64,000 bases of DNA from assembly GCF_000620665.1 (NCBI RefSeq), contig NZ_JIAU01000007.1, forward strand, positions 1-64,000, read 5' to 3'. Position 1 is the stretch's first letter. Every line of letters begins with the position of its first letter. A model generated the notes under the pieces. That model was given only the letters and a program-made list of their open reading frames with translations, did no database searches and had not been told where the DNA came from. This document shows, piece by piece, positions 36,982 through 46,392 of the stretch. This stretch comes from Sphingomonas sp. URHD0057 (GTDB lineage Bacteria; Pseudomonadota; Alphaproteobacteria; Sphingomonadales; Sphingomonadaceae). A program made the position numbers and the translations under genes.

Positions 36982-37656
36982 ATGACCGATGTCGCAACCG
37001 AAGGGGTGCGCCTCGCGCTCGAAGCGGAGCGGGCGATTGAGCCGGGCAGCAACCTGCGCTCGTCGTGGGAAGCGCTGTTCAAGGAGGCGCGGGTCTGCAC
37101 TCGCTGTGATTTGTACAAGTACGCGACGCAGACGGTGTTCGGCGAAGGGCCGCTGGATGCCTCGATCATGTTCGTCGGCGAGCAGCCGGGGGACCAGGAG
37201 GATCTTGCCGGGCGGCCGTTCGTCGGTCCCGCGGGCGCGGTGTTCGATGCGGCGCTGGAGAAAGCCGGGATCGACCGCTCGACCGTCTACGTCACCAACG
37301 CCGTCAAGCACTTCAAATTCATCCAGCGCGGCAAGCGCCGCATCCATAATAAGCCCGATGCCGGCGAGGTCGAGGCGTGCCGCTGGTGGATCGAGCATGA
37401 GCGCGCGCTGATCAAGCCGCCGGTCACTGTCGCGCTCGGCGCCACCGCGGCGCGTTCGCTGATCGGCAAGATCGTCACCATCGGCAAGGTGCGGGGCGCG
37501 CCGCTGGCGCTCGCCGACGGCAGCGAATGTTGGGTCACGGTGCACCCGAGCTCGCTGCTCCGCATGCCTGACGAACAAGCGCGGCGCGAGGGCCGGGCGC
37601 TGTTCCTCCGCGACCTCAAGCGCATCAAGGCACGCGCCGAACAGTTGGCGCGCTAG
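36982..37656 (+). CDS. udgX: UdgX-type uracil-DNA binding protein/glycosylase
   Basis: A 224-residue family 4-related uracil-DNA glycosylase. Motif A is MFVGEQPGDQEDL and motif B is VTVHPSSLLR. The insertion GKRRIHNKP (Arg-Arg-Ile-His122) is the signature of UdgX, where the His attacks the sugar and leaves the protein covalently bound to DNA after uracil excision. Iron-sulfur cysteines include CTRC near residues 39-42. ATG 36982 is the likely start; the frame is open further upstream over the previous gene. Its last four bases overlap the convergent receptor gene. Confidence 0.92.
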   Translation: MTDVATEGVRLALEAERAIEPGSNLRSSWEALFKEARVCTRCDLYKYATQTVFGEGPLDASIMFVGEQPGDQEDLAGRPFVGPAGAVFDAALEKAGIDRSTVYVTNAVKHFKFIQRGKRRIHNKPDAGEVEACRWWIEHERALIKPPVTVALGATAARSLIGKIVTIGKVRGAPLALADGSECWVTVHPSSLLRMPDEQARREGRALFLRDLKRIKARAEQLAR

Positions 37657-39779
37657 AAGCGGTAGCCGACCGTCGCTTTGAGCGTACGCGGCGCTCCGGG
37701 CGCGATGTTGTTATCGGCGTTGGCGGTCGGGAAATAGTGCGCGCCGAGCAGATTCTCGAAATTGACCTGCGCCTCGACGCCATGCGGAAGGCGATAGAAT
37801 AACGCGGCGTCGAGGCGCGCGTAGCCGGGCAGTGTCACCGCGTTGCTGATCGTCGCATAGGACTTGGTCCGTGCGATGAGTCCGAGGCCCGCGCCGATCG
37901 CCGGGGTGAAATCGTAGCGGTTCCACAGTGAGAAACTGTGGCGCGGCACCAGCGGGACTTCGCGCCCCTTGGGTGCAGCGGTTGTGGTCTTGGCGATCTC
38001 GGCCTTTTGCAGCGTGTAGCCAACCGAGACGAGCCAGCGGCTGGTGACGCTTCGTTCCAGGCCCAGCTCGAGCCCGCGGCTGCGTTGGGCGCCGGTAAGG
38101 ACCGTGTGGGTCGGCTCATTGGGGTCGGTCGCGCGCGTGTTGCCGCGGTCCAGCTGGTAGAGCGCCGCCGTGGCGAGCAACCCGTCGAGGATTTCCCACT
38201 TCGCTCCCACTTCATAATTGTCGAAGCGCTCCGGCTTCAGGCCCTCGGTGATGTCGCTGAGGCCGCTGAATTGGTCGCCCGACTGCGGCAGATAGGAGCG
38301 GCTGTAGCTGGCATAGAGCGAGAGATCGTCTGCCGGCTTGGCGATCAATCCCAGACGCGGCGACCACAGGCGGTCGCGCCGGCCGAACTCGCCGCCGCCC
38401 ACGGTCCGCAAATCATCGACCCTCATCTTAAAGCTGTCGAAGCGGACGCCGGCAACGATCTCGATCATCGGGGAAATGCGGATCTGGTCCTGGACATAGG
38501 CGGCGGCGACGGTTGCGTGCACGCGATTGTTGGCGTCGCTGGCGATCGGTGCCCAGATCACCTCGACGTCGGTCGTCGGGTCGCTCAGCGGGACCGCATT
38601 GCCGTCGATGAGGTCGGAACCGGACAGCGTGCCGGTGTTGCGCAGATTGCGCGACTTCTGGCGGCCGACCTCGAACCCGACCAGCAGCGTTTGGTCGAGG
38701 CCGCCGAGGGGGTTTTCCCACACGAGGTCGGTCTGGCTGAACAGGTTCGTGCGGTCGTTGCGGTTGTTGTACGCGCTAAGCCGCACGCGTTCCGGCAGGG
38801 TTGGGGTTGCGGGAAGCACCGCGCTGTTGGCGAAGATGTTCTGGTAGAATTTATCGTAAGTGCCGAACAGCGTGTGGTTCTTGAGCGTCAGGCCTTGGCC
38901 GAGCTGATGCTCGGCGCCAAAAGTGACGATATCGACGTCCGCCCTGGCGAAGCTCTTGCCGGGATCGCCAAAGAACGTCCGCGTGAATCCCTCGACGGGT
39001 TCGCCGTCAAACGACGGGACGCCGCGATCGGCGGTGCGGCGGTCGTGGAAATGCTCGTAGCTGAGGTCGAACCGCGTCGCCGGACCGGCGAGGATCGCGA
39101 CCGTGGGATTGATCCCATAACGCTTCAGATCGATGTGGTGGCGGAAGCTGTCGCCATCCTCGTACATCGCGTTCACGCGGATGCCGAGGTCTCCGCTCAG
39201 CGGCTGGTCGACGTCTCCCGTCACCCGATAGCCGCCGAACCCGTCGCCGGACGCGGTGAGGCTGCGGCCGTCGTTCAGGCCCGGCCGCTTGAGCACGCGG
39301 TTGACGATGCCGCCGCCGCCGCCGCGGCCGAAAATCATCGCGTTCGGGCCCTTCAGGACCTCGACCCGGTCGATGTTGTAGAAGTCGCGGAAATATTGGA
39401 CGTCGTCACGCACCCCATCGATGAAGAAATCAGCCGTGCTCGAATTGCCGCGAAGCACGATTGTGTCGCGATTGCCTTCGCCCGAATTGTAGGAGGCTCC
39501 TGGGACGAACAGGAGCAAGTCGCTGACCGAGCGCAGCTGCTGGTCCTCGATCTGCGCGCTGGAGATCACGCTCAGCGCCTGCGGGATGTCCTTGATGTCG
39601 GTGTCGGTCTTGGTCCCGCTACTGGTTCGTTTGACGCCATATTTTACGCGGTCGCCGACGACGACGATGTCGGTGCTGGCGGCGACTGTTGCCGTGGTTG
39701 GCTGGCCGTCCGCGGCCAAGACAGGTTGCGAGGCAGCGAGAGTCATCCCCGCGCAAGTGAGTGCGAATGCCCTGGTCAT
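37653..39779 (-). CDS. TonB-dependent siderophore receptor
   Basis: A 708-residue outer-membrane receptor. The signal peptide is followed by a plug domain with KDIPQALSVISSAQIEDQQL, VLRGNSSTADFFIDGVRDDV and RVEVLKGPNAMIFGRG, then a barrel ending in aromatic F (VGYRF). The plug sequence places it with catecholate/ferrichrome-type receptors. Substrate is unknown. A Fur-box-like sequence lies 22 bases before the start, so iron regulation is likely. Confidence 0.92.
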   Translation of the reverse strand: MTRAFALTCAGMTLAASQPVLAADGQPTTATVAASTDIVVVGDRVKYGVKRTSSGTKTDTDIKDIPQALSVISSAQIEDQQLRSVSDLLLFVPGASYNSGEGNRDTIVLRGNSSTADFFIDGVRDDVQYFRDFYNIDRVEVLKGPNAMIFGRGGGGGIVNRVLKRPGLNDGRSLTASGDGFGGYRVTGDVDQPLSGDLGIRVNAMYEDGDSFRHHIDLKRYGINPTVAILAGPATRFDLSYEHFHDRRTADRGVPSFDGEPVEGFTRTFFGDPGKSFARADVDIVTFGAEHQLGQGLTLKNHTLFGTYDKFYQNIFANSAVLPATPTLPERVRLSAYNNRNDRTNLFSQTDLVWENPLGGLDQTLLVGFEVGRQKSRNLRNTGTLSGSDLIDGNAVPLSDPTTDVEVIWAPIASDANNRVHATVAAAYVQDQIRISPMIEIVAGVRFDSFKMRVDDLRTVGGGEFGRRDRLWSPRLGLIAKPADDLSLYASYSRSYLPQSGDQFSGLSDITEGLKPERFDNYEVGAKWEILDGLLATAALYQLDRGNTRATDPNEPTHTVLTGAQRSRGLELGLERSVTSRWLVSVGYTLQKAEIAKTTTAAPKGREVPLVPRHSFSLWNRYDFTPAIGAGLGLIARTKSYATISNAVTLPGYARLDAALFYRLPHGVEAQVNFENLLGAHYFPTANADNNIAPGAPRTLKATVGYRF

Positions 39780-39800
39780 GAACCGAGGGGCTAGCGCTAT

Positions 39801-39821
39801 TGATAGTCATTCGCAATATCA
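39801..39821 (-). promoter_or_regulatory. Putative Fur box
   Basis: A 21-base near-palindrome (TGATA ... TATCA; the minus strand reads TGATATTGCGAATGACTATCA in full span, abbreviated here) just upstream of the receptor start. It has the ATGA/TCAT core of ferric uptake regulator sites. Fur repression of siderophore receptors is well established; the exact site is inferred. Confidence 0.55.
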
Positions 39822-39882
39822 TCTGGCTCACGCAGCTGTGCCGGTGATGCAAGCCGTTGAACGTTGGGAACTCTTTTTCTGT

Positions 39883-42800
39883 CTATTCCGCCGCGAGCAA
39901 GGTCGCGGCGCCGCCGAGATCGACCGAGACGAGCCGGCTAATGCCCTTCTCGATCATGGTCACGCCATAGAGCCGGTGCATCCGGCTCATCGTCACGGCA
40001 TTGTGGGTGACGATCAAATAGCGGGTGTTGGTTTCCTGCGTCATCCGGTCGAGCAGGTCGCAAAAGCGCTCGACGTTGGCGTCGTCGAGCGGTGCATCAA
40101 CTTCGTCGAGCACGCAGATCGGCGCCAGGTTGGTGAGGAACAAAGCGAAGATCAGCGCGATCGCGGTCAGCGCCTGCTCGCCGCCCGACAGCAGCGTCAG
40201 CGTCGACAGCCGCTTGCCGGGCGGCTGCGCCATGATCTCCAGACCCGCTTCGAGCGGGTCGTCGCTTTCGACCAGCTCCAAATGGGCCTGCCCGCCATCG
40301 AACAGGGTCGTGAACAGCCGGCGGAAGTGGGTGTCGACCTGTTCATAGGCCGCCAGCAGACGAACCCGGCCTTCGCGGTTCAAATTGCCGATCGAGCCGC
40401 GGAGGCGATGGATCGCCTGCGTCAGTTCCTCGGCCTCCTCGGCGCCCTTGGTGCGAGACTCGTCGAGCTCGGCAAGCTCGCGCTCGGCGACCAAATTGAC
40501 GGGGCCGATCCGCTCGCGCTCGCCGCTCAGCCGTTCGAGGGTCGCCGATTCCTCATCTGGGTTGCGCAGGACGTCGGGATCGAAAGCCAGCTTCTCGGGC
40601 AGCCGCTGGGGCACGCATTCGAATTTCTCAACGCAAGTGTGGGCCAGTTCCGCGCTGCGCGCTCGTTGCGCTTCGGCGCGGGCGGCGGCGCCTGCGCGCC
40701 GCTCGCGGGCGTCCGACGAACGCTCATTGGCCGCGGCGACGCCGGCGCCGGCGTCGATCACCGCGCGCTCGGCCTCTCGCTCGGAGACGGAGGCTTCCCC
40801 GATCTGGACCTGGCTGTTGGAATTGGCCCGTTCCAATTCACCGATCTGGCGGTCGAGCTCAAGCGGTTCCTGTTGCAGCGCCGCATGCTCGTCGGCCAGC
40901 TCCTGCTGCCGGTCGACCGCCTGGGCGAGCCGCTGCTCGGCGTCGGCCAGGCGCTTGCGCCAATCGGCCTGCTCGCGCGCGCCAGTGCTCAACCGCTCAC
41001 GATCGGCGGCCGTTTCGCGCGCCTTGGTTGCCGCTTCGGCTCGCTTGTCCGCGACTCTTTGAGCGGCCGTTGCAGCAGCCCCTCGAGCATTCTCGACATC
41101 CTGCTCGAGAGCGGCGGGATTGGGCAAGGCCGCGAACGCACGCTCCGCGGCGCCGACCGAGTCCGCCGCCGCTTCGAGAACTGGAGTGAGGTCGGCCTGC
41201 CGTTGAGATAGGCCGGCGCGCTGCGCTTCGATCCGCTCCAGCGCCGCCGCGGCGGCATCGCTCGCCCGGGCCGCGTCGCGGGCATCCTTTTCGGTGGCGA
41301 GCGCGGCGTGTCGAGCCTGCTCAGCGTCGCTTCGGTATCGCTCGACCGCGGCGAGGACGCCCTCGCGCTCGGCGGATGCTGCTTCGACTGCCGTCTCCAG
41401 TTTGGGGAGCTCGCCGGCCAGCATCGACATGCGGTTCGCGCGCAGCAGGCGCTCCGCCGCAGCGGCCCCGGCACCGACGGCGACGAACCCATCCCAGCGC
41501 CGCAGCCGCCCGTCGCGCGTGACCAGCCGCTGCCCGACGGCCAGCGCCTGGCCCTGGTCCTCGTCGACCACGGCGACCTGCCGCAGCCGCCGCAGAAGCT
41601 CGGGCGGCGCCACGGCGTGATCGGCGAGGCAATCGCAGTGCGCAGGCAAGGCGGGGTCACTGCCGAGAGGTTCGCTGCCCTCCCACCGGCGCGGCCCGTC
41701 CCCTGGCCCCAGTGCGGCTTCGGCGTCTTCGCCGAGCGCTGCCGCAAGCGCTCGTTCGAACCCCGGCTCGGCCTTCAGGCTCGCGATCGCCGCGCCGCCG
41801 GAATGTTCGAGCGCCCGGGCTAGCGCGTCGTGCTCCGACTTCGACGCCGACAGCGCCGCGCGAGCGGACGCGAGCGCGCTTTCGGCGGCGTCGCGTTGCT
41901 CGGCCGCTGACGTCCGCCCCTGTTCGGCTTCCACCCGCCGTGCCTCGGCTGCCGCAAGCGCCTCGGTTGCGGCCTTGGCCCTGGCTGCCTGCTCCTCGCG
42001 CGCGGCAATTTGGTCGGCGCCATCACCGAGCGCCGCATATTGCTCGTGAAGACGAGCATTCTCATGGTCGGTGCGGGCGAGTTGCGCAGTCGCCGCTTCG
42101 AGCGCGGCCTCGGCCACCCGCCGCTCGGCACGCATTGCCGCGTGCCGCGCAAGCAAGTCCGCAAGCGCCGCCTCGGCCGTGCGCGACGTGGCTTCGAGGC
42201 TCGTCAGCTCCCCCGCGATCCGGGCGGCGCGCGCTTCGGAGTCTTCCAGCCGAAGCTCGATCTCGCCGCGTTCCCGGTCGAGCCCCGCGATCGCCTGCGC
42301 GGCGTCGCCCTTGAGCGCTTCCTCGCGGGCGATGTCGGCCATGAGCGAGGCGCCGAGGCTATCGAGCTCGGTAAGCCGGCGGGCGACCGTGTCGCGCCGA
42401 GCGCGGGCCGCCGCGAGCTGATGGGCAAGTTCGTGTCCGTGCTCGCGGGCGCGGGCGAGGGCGTTGCGGCGGTCCGCCAGCTCGGCATTGGCCCGCTCAT
42501 GCGCCGCCTGGGCCTCGGCGATCGCCGTCTGGATCGAAGCGACTTCCTCGGCGGCCGCCTGGGCGTCGGCGTTGGCGGTATCCGCCGCCCGCTCCGCCTC
42601 GGCCCAGCGGGCATAGAGCAGATGCGCTTCAACGCTACGGATCTGCTCGCTCAGCTTGCGGTAGCGCTCGGCCGCGCGCGCCTGCCGGCGCAGCTGAGTT
42701 GCTCGCTGCTCCTGGTCGCTGAGGATCTCACCGAGCCGGGCAAGGTTCGCTTCGGTCGCGCGAAGCTTTTGCTCGGCGTCCTTGCGCCGCGCATGAAGCC

Positions 42801-43302
42801 CGGAGATGCCCGCGGCCTCTTCGAGCAATAGCCGGCGCTCGACCGGCTTGGCCGATATTACGGCGCCGATCTTGCCCTGGCTGACCAGCGCGGGGGAATG
42901 CGCTCCCGTCGCCGCATCGGCGAACAGCAGCGAAACATCCTTCTGACGGACGTCGCGGCCGTCGATCCGGTAGGCCGAGCCGGCGCCGCGCTCGATCCGC
43001 CGCGTGACCTCGCTTTCGCCGGCCCGCTCCTGCTCGTCCGCATCGCGTTCGAGGAGGATCGAGACTTCGGCGAAATCGCGCGGAGGGCGTGAGGCCGTGC
43101 CGGCGAAGATCACGTCGTCCATGCCCCCGCCGCGCAGCGACTTGGGGCTGGATTCGCCCATCGCCCAGCGAATCGCTTCGAGCAGGTTCGATTTGCCGCA
43201 GCCGTTGGGACCGACAATGCCGGTCAGCCCAGGCTCGATCCTGAGCTCAGCCGGCTCGACGAAACTCTTGAAGCCGCTGAGCTTGAGCCGCCTGATGCGC
43301 AA
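39883..43302 (-). CDS. smc: Chromosome segregation ATPase SMC
   Basis: A 1139-residue condensin ATPase. Head N-part: KLSGFKSFVEP and Walker A VGPNGCGKSNLLEAI; long heptad coils; hinge about 490-640; second coil; head C-part with signature LSGGEQALTAIALIFAL and Walker B CVLDEVDAPLDDANVERF. N-terminus and length match alphaproteobacterial SMC. It follows the DsbA-like and dciA genes on the minus strand, as in many alphaproteobacteria. ScpA and ScpB are not in the window. Confidence 0.96.
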   Translation of the reverse strand: MRIRRLKLSGFKSFVEPAELRIEPGLTGIVGPNGCGKSNLLEAIRWAMGESSPKSLRGGGMDDVIFAGTASRPPRDFAEVSILLERDADEQERAGESEVTRRIERGAGSAYRIDGRDVRQKDVSLLFADAATGAHSPALVSQGKIGAVISAKPVERRLLLEEAAGISGLHARRKDAEQKLRATEANLARLGEILSDQEQRATQLRRQARAAERYRKLSEQIRSVEAHLLYARWAEAERAADTANADAQAAAEEVASIQTAIAEAQAAHERANAELADRRNALARAREHGHELAHQLAAARARRDTVARRLTELDSLGASLMADIAREEALKGDAAQAIAGLDRERGEIELRLEDSEARAARIAGELTSLEATSRTAEAALADLLARHAAMRAERRVAEAALEAATAQLARTDHENARLHEQYAALGDGADQIAAREEQAARAKAATEALAAAEARRVEAEQGRTSAAEQRDAAESALASARAALSASKSEHDALARALEHSGGAAIASLKAEPGFERALAAALGEDAEAALGPGDGPRRWEGSEPLGSDPALPAHCDCLADHAVAPPELLRRLRQVAVVDEDQGQALAVGQRLVTRDGRLRRWDGFVAVGAGAAAAERLLRANRMSMLAGELPKLETAVEAASAEREGVLAAVERYRSDAEQARHAALATEKDARDAARASDAAAAALERIEAQRAGLSQRQADLTPVLEAAADSVGAAERAFAALPNPAALEQDVENARGAAATAAQRVADKRAEAATKARETAADRERLSTGAREQADWRKRLADAEQRLAQAVDRQQELADEHAALQQEPLELDRQIGELERANSNSQVQIGEASVSEREAERAVIDAGAGVAAANERSSDARERRAGAAARAEAQRARSAELAHTCVEKFECVPQRLPEKLAFDPDVLRNPDEESATLERLSGERERIGPVNLVAERELAELDESRTKGAEEAEELTQAIHRLRGSIGNLNREGRVRLLAAYEQVDTHFRRLFTTLFDGGQAHLELVESDDPLEAGLEIMAQPPGKRLSTLTLLSGGEQALTAIALIFALFLTNLAPICVLDEVDAPLDDANVERFCDLLDRMTQETNTRYLIVTHNAVTMSRMHRLYGVTMIEKGISRLVSVDLGGAATLLAAE

Positions 43303-43322
43303 TCGGTCCCCCGCCGCGTCCG

Positions 43323-44075
43323 CTAGCCGCGCTCGCCTACGGCCTTGCGAAGCTCAGGCTCCAGCTTGTCCCAGGTCGCGGTCTTGTCCAGCATCGTGCC
43401 GTTCAGGATGAAGGTGGGCGTGCCGGGAAATTCGGGAAACTGGCTCGTCGCGTCGCTGGTCATTTGGACCAGCTGATTGACGCTGTTCTCGTTCGCCAGG
43501 CACTGGTTGGTCTTGGCGACCGGGACACCGCGCGCGGCGGCCCAATCCTGGAAGCCCGCGACCTTGGCAAGCTCGACGAATTGCTGGTTGGGCGGGAGGT
43601 TCTGCAGTTGCTCGATCTGCTCCGGCGGCACCGCCTGGATCTTTGCCACCCAGACCAGCTGATCGTTGTAGAGCGCACGCGACAGCGGGAAGAAGGTCTT
43701 CTCGCCATTGCACCGCGCGACCAGCGAGGCGGCAAGGTCGAACGCGTCGCGCACATAATTTCGGAATTCCCAGCTGACGCGGCCGCTCTTGACGTAATTG
43801 GCGATCAGCGGCGGCACGCCCTTTTCATCGAATTCGCGGCAGTGCGGGCAGGTCAGCGACCCATATTCGATCAGCTTCACCGCCGCGTTGGGGTTGCCCA
43901 TCATGAAACCGCCGGCGGGCGTGGCGGTGACGACGGTCGACCAGTCGCCGCCCTTGGGCGGTGGCACGGCCTTCACCTTGGCGGGGGCGTTGGTGGCGGC
44001 GTCGCCCTGCTTCGAATTGCAGCCCGCGACCGTGACGAGGGCCAGCGCGCAGGCGAGGAAAGTGGTCGGCTTCAT
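43323..44075 (-). CDS. DsbA-family thioredoxin-fold lipoprotein
   Basis: About 250 residues. ATG 44075 is used; GTG 44084, overlapping the dciA stop, is an alternative with GGAG upstream. The N-terminus MKPTTFLACALALVTVAGC has a lipobox with Cys19, so it is probably a membrane-anchored lipoprotein. The thioredoxin active site is YGSLTCPHCREF (CPHC); cis-Pro is in FPGTPTFILNG. It is of the DsbA/Com1-like thiol:disulfide oxidoreductase type and could be recharged by the DsbB at 30.8 kb. Confidence 0.9.
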   Translation of the reverse strand: MKPTTFLACALALVTVAGCNSKQGDAATNAPAKVKAVPPPKGGDWSTVVTATPAGGFMMGNPNAAVKLIEYGSLTCPHCREFDEKGVPPLIANYVKSGRVSWEFRNYVRDAFDLAASLVARCNGEKTFFPLSRALYNDQLVWVAKIQAVPPEQIEQLQNLPPNQQFVELAKVAGFQDWAAARGVPVAKTNQCLANENSVNQLVQMTSDATSQFPEFPGTPTFILNGTMLDKTATWDKLEPELRKAVGERG

Positions 44076-44080
44076 CTGGT

Positions 44081-44638
44081 TCACTTGCTCCGATTGATCA
44101 CGGGAATGACGACTTCGCTCTCCTCAGGCAGCGAAGGCGGCCCGCTAGTAGCGGCAATTCTTCCGGCAAGCGACTCCAGACAGGCGCGAAGCTCGGGGTC
44201 GGCGATCTCGCGGAGGCCTTCGCCCAGCTCCTTAGGGACCGGGCGCAGCTGCGGGCGATCGGGTTTGGCCCGCGCGGCTGGCGGCCTGCCCTGACGAAAC
44301 ACGAGGCGGTTGATGGCGGCATGACCGAAGAAACGGTTGACCCGTTCCATGATCAATGGGCTGAGGTGCTGGATCAGCGGCGCGTGCGCTCCGTCCACGA
44401 GCAGGGTCAGCACGCCCGAGGTCTTGCGCCCGACCGGGAAGCGGATGGATTCCGGCGAGGACACCTTTGCATAGCGCTCGCCGACGATCTCGCTCCAGCG
44501 GCTGACGATCGAGCTCTGGACGAAACCGAAGCGGCGGAACGACTGCCCGCCGATATCGCCCACGAGATCGCCGGCGGCGCGCGGCCGGCAGCTGCGCGGC
44601 GAATCCTCCTGGGCCTGCTTTCGCTTCGTCATCGTCAT
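44081..44638 (-). CDS. dciA: DciA/DUF721 family protein
   Basis: About 185 residues from ATG 44638 (MTMTKRKQ); ATGs at 44632 and 44650 are possible and none has a clear ribosome site. The DUF721 core VQSSIVSRWSEIVGERYAKV followed by LTLLVDGAHAPLIQHLSPLI and ERVNRFFGHAAINRLVFRQG is typical. DciA loads the replicative helicase in bacteria without DnaC. The frame stays open far upstream opposite mutY, but that part is antisense. Divergent from mutY, with the starts 18 bases apart. Confidence 0.85.
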   Translation of the reverse strand: MTMTKRKQAQEDSPRSCRPRAAGDLVGDIGGQSFRRFGFVQSSIVSRWSEIVGERYAKVSSPESIRFPVGRKTSGVLTLLVDGAHAPLIQHLSPLIMERVNRFFGHAAINRLVFRQGRPPAARAKPDRPQLRPVPKELGEGLREIADPELRACLESLAGRIAATSGPPSLPEESEVVIPVINRSK

Positions 44639-44656
44639 CGAGCATGCCATAGCGAA

Positions 44657-45664
44657 ATGGTGACCGCCAATGCCGCAACGCGCCTGATCCAACATTATGT
44701 GGATAACTTCCGGCGTCTTCCGTGGCGGTCTCCGCCAGCCGCGCCGCAGCCCGATCCCTATCGCGTGTGGCTGAGCGAGATCATGCTCCAGCAGACCACC
44801 GTCGCCGCCGTCATGCCGCGGTTCGAGCGCTTCGTCGCGCGGTGGCCGACGGTCGAGGCTTTGGCTGCCGCGCGCGACGAGGACGTGCTGCAGGAATGGG
44901 CCGGCCTCGGCTATTATGCGCGAGCCCGCAACCTGATCGCCTGCGCCCGCGAGATCGCCGCCCGCGGCGCATTCCCGGCAACCGCGGCGGAGCTGCGGGC
45001 GCTGCCCGGCATCGGCGATTATACCGCGGGCGCGATCGCGGCGATCGCATTCGGCGAGCGATCGCCGGCCATCGACACCAATGTCCGCCGCGTGATCGCC
45101 CGGCTCGACGGGCACGAGAGCCCATCGTCGCGGCAAGTTGCGGAGCGCGTGGCGGGTTTGATGTCGCAGGTATCGCCGGGCGACCTGACGCAAGCGATGA
45201 TGGATCTCGCCGCCGCCATCTGCAGCCCCAAGACGCCGCGCTGCGGCGTCTGTCCGTTGAACGCCGACTGCGCCGCCAACGCGAGCGGCGAGCCCGAACG
45301 TTTTCCGATGCGCAAGGCGCGCAAGCCTCGGCCGCTTCCCTACGGAGTCGCCTGGTGGACCGAGCGCGACGGCTGCGTGTGGCTGGTCCGCCGTCCGTCT
45401 AAAGGGATGCTCGGCGGGATGGCTGCGCTTCCCGGCAGCGACTGGGTCGAGGCCGCGCTCAAGCCGCCCGAGGCAATCGGAACGGTACGCCATGTCTTCA
45501 CGCACTTCGCGCTCGATCTCTGCGTGGCACGTCGATCGGCCCCGGTCGGCGAAGGCTGGTGGCAGCCGATCGAGACGCTGGACCGGGCCGGCCTGCCGAC
45601 GCTCTACCGACGCGCGGCGGAGCTCGCTGCGAGCGCTTCCGAAACCCGCCGCGCGGCGGCTTGA
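44657..45664 (+). CDS. mutY: A/G-specific adenine glycosylase MutY
   Basis: A 335-residue enzyme removing adenine opposite 8-oxoguanine. ATG 44657 is chosen because it gives the family N-terminus (LIQHYVDNFRRLPWR). The helix-hairpin-helix/GPD region LPGIGDYTAGAIAAIAFG carries the catalytic Asp in AIDTNVRRVIARL; the iron-sulfur cysteines are CSPKTPRCGVCPLNADC. The C-terminal NUDIX-like domain recognises 8-oxoG (MLGGMAALPGSDW). Length normal. Confidence 0.95.
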   Translation: MVTANAATRLIQHYVDNFRRLPWRSPPAAPQPDPYRVWLSEIMLQQTTVAAVMPRFERFVARWPTVEALAAARDEDVLQEWAGLGYYARARNLIACAREIAARGAFPATAAELRALPGIGDYTAGAIAAIAFGERSPAIDTNVRRVIARLDGHESPSSRQVAERVAGLMSQVSPGDLTQAMMDLAAAICSPKTPRCGVCPLNADCAANASGEPERFPMRKARKPRPLPYGVAWWTERDGCVWLVRRPSKGMLGGMAALPGSDWVEAALKPPEAIGTVRHVFTHFALDLCVARRSAPVGEGWWQPIETLDRAGLPTLYRRAAELAASASETRRAAA

Positions 45665-45735
45665 AGAAGCCCGATCTGACCCTTAAGAGACGCCAAAATC
45701 CTCGCCTCCCGGCTCCGGCACTACAGGGAAAATCC

Positions 45736-46389
45736 ATGACCGATCGCTTCAACACCATTGCCGGCTGGGTGCTGTTTGCAGGGATCGTCGCGCTGTTCTC
45801 GTCGATCGTCGCCGGCGAGCTCTTCCATAGCGAGCGGCCCGAAAAGATGGGCTACCCGATCGCCGGCGTCGAGCAGGAAGGCGCGGGCGGCGCAGCCGCC
45901 GAGCAGCCGATCGAAGCCTATCTGGCCAAGGCCGATCCGGCCAAGGGCCAGCAGGTCTTCAACAAGTGCATGGCCTGCCACAATGACGACAAGGGCGGGG
46001 CCAACCAGCTCGGCCCCAATCTGTGGGACGTGCTCGGCGAGCCGATCGGCAAGGGCAAGGGCTTCGCCTTCTCCGACGCGCTGGCGAAGAAGGGCGGCAC
46101 CTGGAACTGGGATAATCTCAGCCAGTGGCTGAGCAGCCCGCGCGCCTTTGCGCCGGGCACCAAGATGACCTTCGCCGGCCTCGGCAATCCGCAGGACCGC
46201 GCCGACGTGATCGCCTTCCTCAACGCGCACAGTGACGCACCGCTGCCGCTGCCTGCGGCACCGGCGGCCGCCGCGGCGGCCAAGCCCGGCGCCGGCCCGG
46301 ACAACGGACCTCAGAAAGCGGAGAAGGAGCCGTCGCCGGGCGCTCCGGGCGCGACCAAGGCCGCCGATGCGGAGGCCGCGAAGAAGTAA
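45736..46389 (+). CDS. Membrane-anchored cytochrome c
   Basis: A 217-residue class I cytochrome. N-terminal membrane helix IAGWVLFAGIVALFSSIVAG (about 8-27, uncleaved), heme site CMACH (Cys78, Cys81, His82) and Met144 ligand in GTKMTFAG. A C-terminal Ala/Pro/Lys tail follows. This is the layout of the alphaproteobacterial CycM/cytochrome c552 type that carries electrons from the bc1 complex to the oxidase. It is convergent with the LOG gene. Confidence 0.9.
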   Translation: MTDRFNTIAGWVLFAGIVALFSSIVAGELFHSERPEKMGYPIAGVEQEGAGGAAAEQPIEAYLAKADPAKGQQVFNKCMACHNDDKGGANQLGPNLWDVLGEPIGKGKGFAFSDALAKKGGTWNWDNLSQWLSSPRAFAPGTKMTFAGLGNPQDRADVIAFLNAHSDAPLPLPAAPAAAAAAKPGAGPDNGPQKAEKEPSPGAPGATKAADAEAAKK

Positions 46390-46392
46390 GGC

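Noticed and set aside
37938-39794. Long plus-strand open frame of 618 codons opposite the TonB receptor
   Set aside because: It is antisense to a clear receptor gene, has no recognisable domain, and arises from GC-rich codon structure.
44651-45505. Upstream extension of the dciA frame opposite mutY
   Set aside because: The DUF721 domain starts near 44638 and the rest is antisense to MutY, whose motifs are certain.
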